NCBI GenBank assembly: GCA_009192285.1 | Contig: CM018604.1 | Location: 3,950,580 to 4,014,579, forward strand | Source: Morchella semilibera | Taxonomy: Eukaryota > Ascomycota > Pezizomycetes > Pezizales > Morchellaceae | Length of the DNA stretch: 64,000 bases | Direction of reading: 5' to 3' | Part shown: positions 58,129 to 64,000 of the stretch, in pieces | Layout of the letters: every line of letters starts with the position of its first letter | Numbering within the stretch: the first letter of the stretch is position 1 | Notes under the pieces: generated by a model | Database searches by the model: none | Told to the model about the DNA's origin: nothing | Seen by the model: the letters and a program-made list of their open reading frames with translations, nothing else | Program-made: the position numbers and the translations under genes

Positions 58129-58618
58129 TATCACGGGGTGATGCGAGGACGAGATTCGAGAAGCCAAGGTACACAACCGAGGCAGGGGGGTGGAGCGAAG
58201 CGAGGTAAGGTGAACGAGGTAGGAGATACTGGAATAGCCAGAGGCGAGGACACGAGGTAGTAAAGATCACGGAGACTAGGGAGGTAGAGCGAGATCCCGA
58301 AGGGAGGTTTTTCCAACGAGACTAGAGAGCCTAAAGTACAGTATTGACTAAAGGGACAGGAAGGTTGTGTGAAGAAGAAAGGAAAGAAAGGAAAACTCTA
58401 CAAGCGAGGGAGGGAGCTCCCTATATATAGTCCTAGCAATCCTCCGCTGACTCATCCCATAGAACCCCATAGAACCTAAAGGAAATCCTTCGATTACCAA
58501 TCCATACACATCATAACCTCATAGAAACCCCGCAACAGAAACCCATAGAACCTTATAACAAAACCCTGACTAATCCTTCTTCCCGCCATATTTACTAAGC
58601 ACGCTCCACGCCGTGATA
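58129..58618 (+). mobile_element. Solo LTR, family B, inside the Helitron (490 bp)
   Basis: Flanked by perfect 5-bp duplications CTGAA (58124-58128 and 58619-58623). Ends TATCACGG...CCGTGATA are inverted repeats. It carries a CTATATATAG core-promoter-like box near 58432. Plus-strand orientation. Fossil with no internal region. It inserted after the Helitron. Confidence 0.85.
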
Positions 58619-61045
58619 CTGAAATAGTAAGAGTGGGTATTATATGTTTTCAAATACATCGGGAACTTTATCATTTACAGGGCCCACTAGATCCCGCTCC
58701 CGCTGCTAGTACCAATTTTTGAGCAACTTTATTTCTATAATCTACGGTATGCTGCTCAGGCGCATCGGGAGCGGCATCCTGCCTTAAACGTTGCTATTTT
58801 GGAGCCTCTCACGAATGAGTTGGGTAGTATAGATCCTTTTGTTGGGGTTTATGCGACAGCAAAGGAACGTTTGGCTTCTGTGTCCTCTCAGGATGGGAAT
58901 GCACGAGTACTACTGAATCCTCAGCAACAATTGATTATGAAGAGTGGGGCAAACCGACGCTGTGAGAATTTCCCCACAAGCAATAAAGTAGCGGTTATAC
59001 TTCCAGATGAATACGGTCAAGCAGGTTTCCGAGACATAGTCTTTGGATACCGAAACCCTACGGAGAACAATCTGTTCAGTGTTATAAATCCAAATCATGC
59101 TGCGTATATGCCTTTGTATTACGTTTTGTTATTCACCTGTGGTGACTTGGGTTACCATTGGAGCCTTGAGGTGCAAAATCAAGAAGTCACACGGAAAAAT
59201 ATTTGAATAAGCCAACGCGCTTTTTATGGGTAAGTTTGACTCTTCGATAAAAATATATAATGAATTGATACTCACATACATTAGATACGGGTTACATGAG
59301 CGGAGAACAGAGCCAAAAACATTCTTTTTGGAGCAAGGACTGTTACAGCAATATTTGGTTGATGCATGGGCTGTCTGCGATCAGAATAAATTAAACTAGA
59401 TCCGTTTGAACCAAAATCAGCTTTGTTCAGATTTATTTAATGGGCTTGTAGATGCGTTGATTCAACAAAACTTTAATCCTGAAGAGACGGGGCGAAGAAT
59501 TATTCTACCGAGCAGCTATACTAGTAGTGACCGGTATATGCAACAGCTATTTCAAGACTCTATGGCGATTGTTCTTCATTTTGGCTGGCTCACCCTCTTT
59601 ATCATGTTTACTGCAAATCCCAAGTAGACAGAGATTGTAGCGGAGTTGAAGCTGGGTCAAACGGTGGTGGATAGACCCGATTTGGTAGCAAGGGTATTCC
59701 ATATGAAACAACAGGAGCTTCTCGAGGACTTGAAGCACAAGAATGTATTTGGTAGATATTTAGGCTGTGTTTGGACCATTGAGTATCAAAAACGTGGCCT
59801 GCCACACATGCATTTACTCCTCTTCCTGCATTCAGATGATAGATTTATAGACGCCTATTGCATTGATCAAATGGTAAGTGCAGAATTCCCTGATCCAGCA
59901 ACAGATCCCAATGGGGAACTTGAAACAATTATGAAAAGCTGTATAGTTCACGGACCTTACGGAAACGCTAATCCGAATTCAACATGTATGCCAGCAACCT
60001 CTCCTGGAGGTATGAAAACCTGTTCCAAAAGGTACCCGAAAGCCGCTCAGCCCGAAACGGTGGTTCAAGAAGATGGTTACCCACTAGACCAAAGGAGAAA
60101 CAATGGAAGGATTCACACTATAACCCTTACGAGGTTCAACAACAGGACAAGCAACTTTCAATTTTGATAACCGATGGGTAGTACCTTATAACCCATATCT
60201 GTCCTGACGATATAAAGCATATATCAATGTGGAGGTTGCACCTCAGTACAAGCTATAAAGTATATACACAAATATACATATAAAGGATATGACCGTACAA
60301 TTCTGCAAGTTGGTGGGGAACTTGATAAGGTATAGCGGTATCTCCAAGGCCGCTATATTGGACTGACTGAAGCTGTTTGGAGACTGTTTGAATACGCTAT
60401 ACATGAGGAACAACTATCTGTTACTCACCTGGCTAATCACCTACCAGGAGAGTAATCAATCATTTATAATGCCAATGTTACCCATGAGGAACTGTTGCAA
60501 CTGATGGATAGAACACGTTCAACACTGATGGCTCATTTTCAGTATAACGCTGAAAATGAGGATGGTAGACAATATCTCTATTATGGGTTCCCCGCTCATT
60601 TTACTTATAATAGCCAGTCGAGAAGATAGTGCAAGGGTAAGCAAGCAACTGCTATTGGTCAGATTCACCACTGTAATCCTATGATGGGGGAAGAATATTA
60701 TCTGAGTTTGTTACTGACAGTCGTATAGGGTGCCGAATCTTTCGAACATTTGAGGACAATCAATGATGTCCTTCAACCAACTTTCAAAGCTGACTGTATT
60801 GCTCTTAGTCTATTGGATGATGATCAGGAATGTATACAATATTTCAATAAGGCAGTTATATTTTCAAGAGGGTCCGCACTACATATTCTCTTTTCAACGG
60901 CAATCCTTTTTGGAGACGTAACCAATCCTACTACTTTATGAAATTAATTTGCGCTAAATATATGTGATGATTTACCAAATATGTTACAGAACAACCTTTT
61001 TCTCAATGTTTCAGCTGATTTCCCAGACCACCATCTTGACTATGG
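58619..61045 (+). pseudogene. Helitron N-terminal and HUH Rep nuclease region
   Basis: 58799-59205 contains the Helitron N-terminal signature (NRRCENFPTSNKVAVILPDE). 59646-60167 contains the HUH block KRGLPHMHLLLFL, in which H-M-H forms the metal-binding pair, and the PDPATDPNGEL and VHGPYG blocks usual after it. Near 60258-60287 K-Y-I-H-K-Y-T-Y-K-G carries the two catalytic-type tyrosines (Y-x3-Y). Stops and shifts occur around 59205, 59400, 59627, 60167 and 60478, so the nuclease is not made as one protein. The coding sequence pauses at the LTR at 61046. Confidence 0.8.
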
Positions 61046-61537
61046 TATCACGGCGTACCACGGACTTCGCGGAGAGGAAGGATATTGGAGAATGGGTTTC
61101 CAGTTGCGGTGTTATCTTTTTTGGGTTCTTGGAGTTTCTATGGGTTTCCGTTACATGATGTGATGAGTCATGATTGTACAAGGATTAGGAGGGGTATATA
61201 TATGTTTCTACAGACCTTTTCTTTGTTCATTTCTTTCTCTTTCTTTCCTTACATGTTCTTCCTGTTATCAATCCTCGTGTATAGGGTCCTCGTCTCGTTT
61301 CTAGTCTTGTTCCACCTTTATGAAAATACGATCGTATCTATAAGTACCTTCGCTTGGCGCATTGCCAAGAACCACGTGACCTCTCCGCTTTGCCATAGTC
61401 CTCGTCCCCGTCTCCGCCTTCATCCTCGTCATAGTTTCCACTTGCCTCATCCGTGATCGTATCTCGTCCCGTTCCTCGTCTCGCCTCGGTTGTAGACCTC
61501 AGCTAGTCCCGTTCTTGTCCTCGCTCCGCCCGTAACA
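61046..61537 (-). mobile_element. Solo LTR, family B, inside the Helitron (492 bp)
   Basis: Flanked by perfect 5-bp duplications TATGG (61041-61045 and 61538-61542). Minus-strand orientation, closest in structure to the copies at 52133 and 58129. Fossil with no internal region. It inserted into the Helitron linker. Confidence 0.85.
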
Positions 61538-61542
61538 TATGG

Positions 61543-61992
61543 GTTGTACCTTATTGCTCGCATGCTTGCAGAATCTAATAAAAATCTTTCTGACTTTGGA
61601 CTACCGGAGTATACATTTGATTGGAATCGATATGCTGGGAATGAAATGATTGCTGCAGAACTAAATTACGACTGGGGTACAGAGGAAACGCTATGAGCTG
61701 AACCGGTGGTACAACTCAATAATGATCAATTGGAATGTTTTAATAAAATCGTTGAGACAGTTAGTAACACAGGATCTGGACAATTTTTTCTCCAAGGATC
61801 AGCGGGAACAGGAAAAACGCTTTTGTATAAAGCGTTGTGTAATCACTTCCGTTCGCAAGAGAAAACCGTTATCCGTATCACTTCCTCTGGAATCGGCACG
61901 CAGCTCTTCCCAGATAGCCGCACATCATACTCTCGCTTCAAATTTCAATCAATATAAATGAAACATCGGTATGCAATATTGGTTGGAATACA
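61543..61992 (+). pseudogene. Helitron PIF1-type helicase, first part
   Basis: After LIARMLAESNK the helicase starts with LNNDQLECFNKIVETV and Walker A GSAGTGKT (about 61797-61820), then RITSSGIGTQLFPDSRTSYS, the PIF1 motif Ia region. A stop at 61685-61687 and a shift near 61955 break the frame. The MITE at 61993 separates it from motif II. Confidence 0.8.
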
Positions 61993-62127
61993 TCAGCAAA
62001 CTCAACTTGTGACTGGAGTCTCCCAACAGTCTCCCAGGTCCCCTGAGAGTCTCCTGAGACTCCTGCATATTTTTTGCGTCTCCTGAGGCTCAGGAGACAT
62101 CAAAAGACAAATGAAGTCTTACTGATG
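61993..62127. mobile_element. 135-bp MITE with TA target duplication
   Basis: Begins CATCAGCAAACTCAACTTG and ends ...GTCTTACTGATG, an imperfect terminal inverted repeat (CATCAG[CT]AA...). TA occurs on both sides (61991-61992 and 62128-62129). Taking out the insert and one TA lets the Helitron helicase read directly from W-N into T-M-L-A-G-L-L, as in intact relatives. A TA duplication suggests Tc1/mariner-type mobilisation. A sibling lies at 48322-48460. Confidence 0.85.
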
Positions 62128-62680
62128 TACTATGTTAGCCGGTTTGCTCAAGCAGACACCACTCATAATTTGGAATGAGGTACCGATGCAGCATAAATAC
62201 TGTCTCGAAGCAGTTAATAGAATACTTAATGATGTGTGTAGATCCGGGAATGATGCATTGTTTGGTGGTAACCCGATCACTCTCAGTGGTGATTTTGCAC
62301 ATATTCTTCCAGTGGTCTCAAGAGGCAATTGTGGGTCAACAGTTGAGGCATGTTTCCAGCGGTCGATTTTGTGGCCATGCTTTGAACTGCTTCGTCTCCG
62401 GATCAATATGAGGGTGCGTAGTAGTAGAGAAAAAAATGAGTTCGGAAGTTAGCTTAGTCTCATGTCCTATGAACGTCTTTGGCAAGGGGTTACAAATTTC
62501 CCCCCACTCATTCAGCGGTGTACTATGGTTTTAGATCAATGTCACCATGTTTTTCCCCCTGACTTGGTTAGAGGTGCAGGTGTAAACCATCAGGCATTCT
62601 TGGGGAGACGAATGCTTCCGATACGTAATGATACTGTTGCAGAGTTTAATGATAAATTTCGTGGGCAGTTACCAGAGGAA
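62128..62680 (+). pseudogene. Helitron PIF1-type helicase, second part
   Basis: Contains LLKQTPLIIWNEVPMQHKYC, where the Walker B acid pair D-E of PIF1 helicases is N-E (about 62174-62179), then SGDFAHILPVV (motif III region) and, after a break near 62450, HHVFPPDLVRGAG and RRMLPIRNDTVAEFN. It ends at QLPEEC, where an LTR starts. The final helicase motifs are missing from the window. Confidence 0.8.
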
Positions 62681-63538
62681 TGTAACGGAGTAACCCGACG
62701 CAAAGTAGAAGATGACAATGATGACGCAGGTGGACTCAAGGAGCACAGCCTACGCAATGAGGAGCCCGACGAAGACAGAGGCAACGCTGGGCAGGTACAA
62801 GCACAGGCACTGGCAAAGGCAAAGGCAAGGGCAAAGGCACAAGAGCATAGGGCAGAGAGAGTGAGGACCAGACAGGCCTCAACGTGAATGATAAGAGGTA
62901 CTATAGTTGTTCCTCTTCGGAGGACAGAGTCTTAGGGACGAGAAACTACGGCTTCAAGAATAGGAATAGATTCCTATGTACCAAAATAGCAAGAAGACGA
63001 GACCGAGAGAAAAGAAAGACAAGAACTAAGGAAAACATCTATCCTCGCTATTTAACACCTCTCCTCCACCAGTCCGTTATGACTCATACATTAGCTCATA
63101 GAATTCTATAGAAATCCATTGCAACTACACCTCGTATTCCTCCCCACCATTTCCCCTATTTACATTACAAATCAATCACGCCATCGAATGTTTTAGAACC
63201 CAATGACGATACCCCCTCATCAACACACCCCTTCCTCGCTTAACATTACCCTAATAATCACAACAGCGCTTCGACCACTGAACCCTCAAGACCGATTCCA
63301 AGATGCCGGGACACCAGTATGTCTCTTACGTCAGCCCATAGAAACTCATAGAAACTAACTGGAACTCCACTTCGTATTCCTCCCCATCACATCACCAAAT
63401 TCCCTACTAATCCTACCTGTAACTGAACCTCATAGAATCCACTACCGTAAACCTTACCTTATCTCATTCCATCCTCGCCTAACGTTACGACATTAACAAC
63501 AATGCTGTAACTACTGAACTCTATAGGATACCATGGCA
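62681..63538 (+). mobile_element. Solo LTR, family A, with duplicated 3' module (858 bp)
   Basis: Begins TGTAACGGAGTAACCCGACGC; the first module ends GATGCCGGGACA at 63313 and a second diverged 3' module runs to about 63538. Same build as 53955-54811. Left flank is Helitron sequence, but the right flank does not resume the Helitron and there is no matching 5-bp duplication. Fossil. Confidence 0.75.
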
Positions 63539-63654
63539 TAAAGCGCAGTTAGTGATGTTGCAGGAAGAAGGATTAGTCACAGTTTTCTATGGTGTTCTAG
63601 GAGGTTCTGTTACAGGGTTCCATGAGTTAGCGATAGACATTTATTTCTAATAGC

Positions 63655-64000
63655 ATCACGCCGTACTATGGATTACAATGAAAGAGAGGATATTGTGGAA
63701 TGTGTTCGGTGTTAGGGGTTTCTGTTTTGGGACTTTGGGTTTCTATGGGTTTCCATTATACGGGTTATGAGTGATCCCTGAACAGGGATATATGTTAGTA
63801 TATATATTCGGCTATGGGTTTTTCCTTTGTTGTTTTCTCTTTCTTTCTTTCCTTACGTATTCTTCCTGTTTCCAACCCTACTCTCTTGATTATCTCGTTA
63901 CGTGTGTGTCCTTGTTCTGGGTTTGTTTTCTTAATCCTTTAGTCTACCGATATCTTATTCCAGTATAATTGAAGAGTTATATCTGTACCTCGCCCCGTCC
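63655..64000 (-). mobile_element. LTR, family B, cut by the window edge
   Basis: CATCACGCCGTACTATGGATTAC matches the terminal sequence of the family-B copies at 52133 and 61046, and the match continues (GGTTTCTATGGGTTTCC, CTTTCTTTCCTTACGTATTC) to the window end. Fossil; whether anything is attached is unknown. Confidence 0.6.

Larger units (their letters stand above)
57484..62680 (+). mobile_element. Decayed Helitron interrupted by inserted elements
   Basis: A plus-strand rolling-circle transposon whose single large Rep-helicase protein is recognisable from end to end but broken by several stops and frameshifts and by three inserts inside it (58129-58618, 61046-61537, 61993-62127). A fourth element, an LTR at 62681, cuts off the 3' end. 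Segments in order: C-x2-C/C-x2-C finger (about 57515-57598); Helitron N-terminal region (57930-59205); HUH and two-Tyr Rep nuclease (59400-60320); linker (60400-61045); PIF1-type helicase (61543-62680). The ends (5' TC, 3' hairpin plus CTRR) were not found. The element cannot move on its own. Confidence 0.85.

Noticed and set aside
62690-62887. Ala/Lys/Gln-rich tail following the helicase frame
   Set aside because: This part is translated LTR sequence after the insertion point, not helicase.

Overview
The window looks like chromosomal DNA from a filamentous ascomycete fungus. The clues are introns of 57-80 nt with GTRAGT donors, TATA boxes 60-140 nt upstream of several start codons, small genes on both strands, a Helitron, and many solo LTRs with 5-bp target duplications. 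A Pezizales (truffle-like) genome is my best guess, but the sequence does not prove it. No housekeeping gene was recognised.

Layout: 1-5.3 kb has no supportable gene, but holds a perfect 26-bp palindrome and a hairpin. 5.3-16.8 kb is an array of seven small orphan genes (G1-G7, 112-321 aa) on both strands. 16.9-32.3 kb is gene-poor, with weak relics, tRNA-like sequences and short inverted repeats. 32.3-40.4 kb is a second array of five orphan genes (G8-G12) plus a broken duplicate of G8. 40.4-46.4 kb is gene-poor and holds two dense clusters of palindromic motifs and a 64-bp hairpin. A frameshifted orphan gene (G13) lies at 46.5-46.8 kb. 47-64 kb is transposon wreckage: two families of solo LTRs, a RecQ-like helicase remnant, a minisatellite, and a decayed Helitron (about 57.48-62.68 kb) broken up by three LTR insertions and one 135-bp MITE.

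The most interesting signal is in the orphan genes. They have no family I recognise and look unrelated at first, but several share diverged blocks. G1, G3, G4 and G12 each carry a hydrophobic-W-x6-W motif. In G1, G3 and G4 this is preceded by E-[RK]-hydrophobic-x-x-hydrophobic. G3 and G5 share a P-[ED]-D-L helix block, and G4 and G5 share a gap-free helical block. G7 and G11 share an L-E-...-S-T-W segment near the C terminus. This points to a locally expanded, fast-evolving family of small helical proteins whose function is unknown.

All calls are by eye. Gene models rest on open frames, splice signals, start context and local paralogy, not on database matches.
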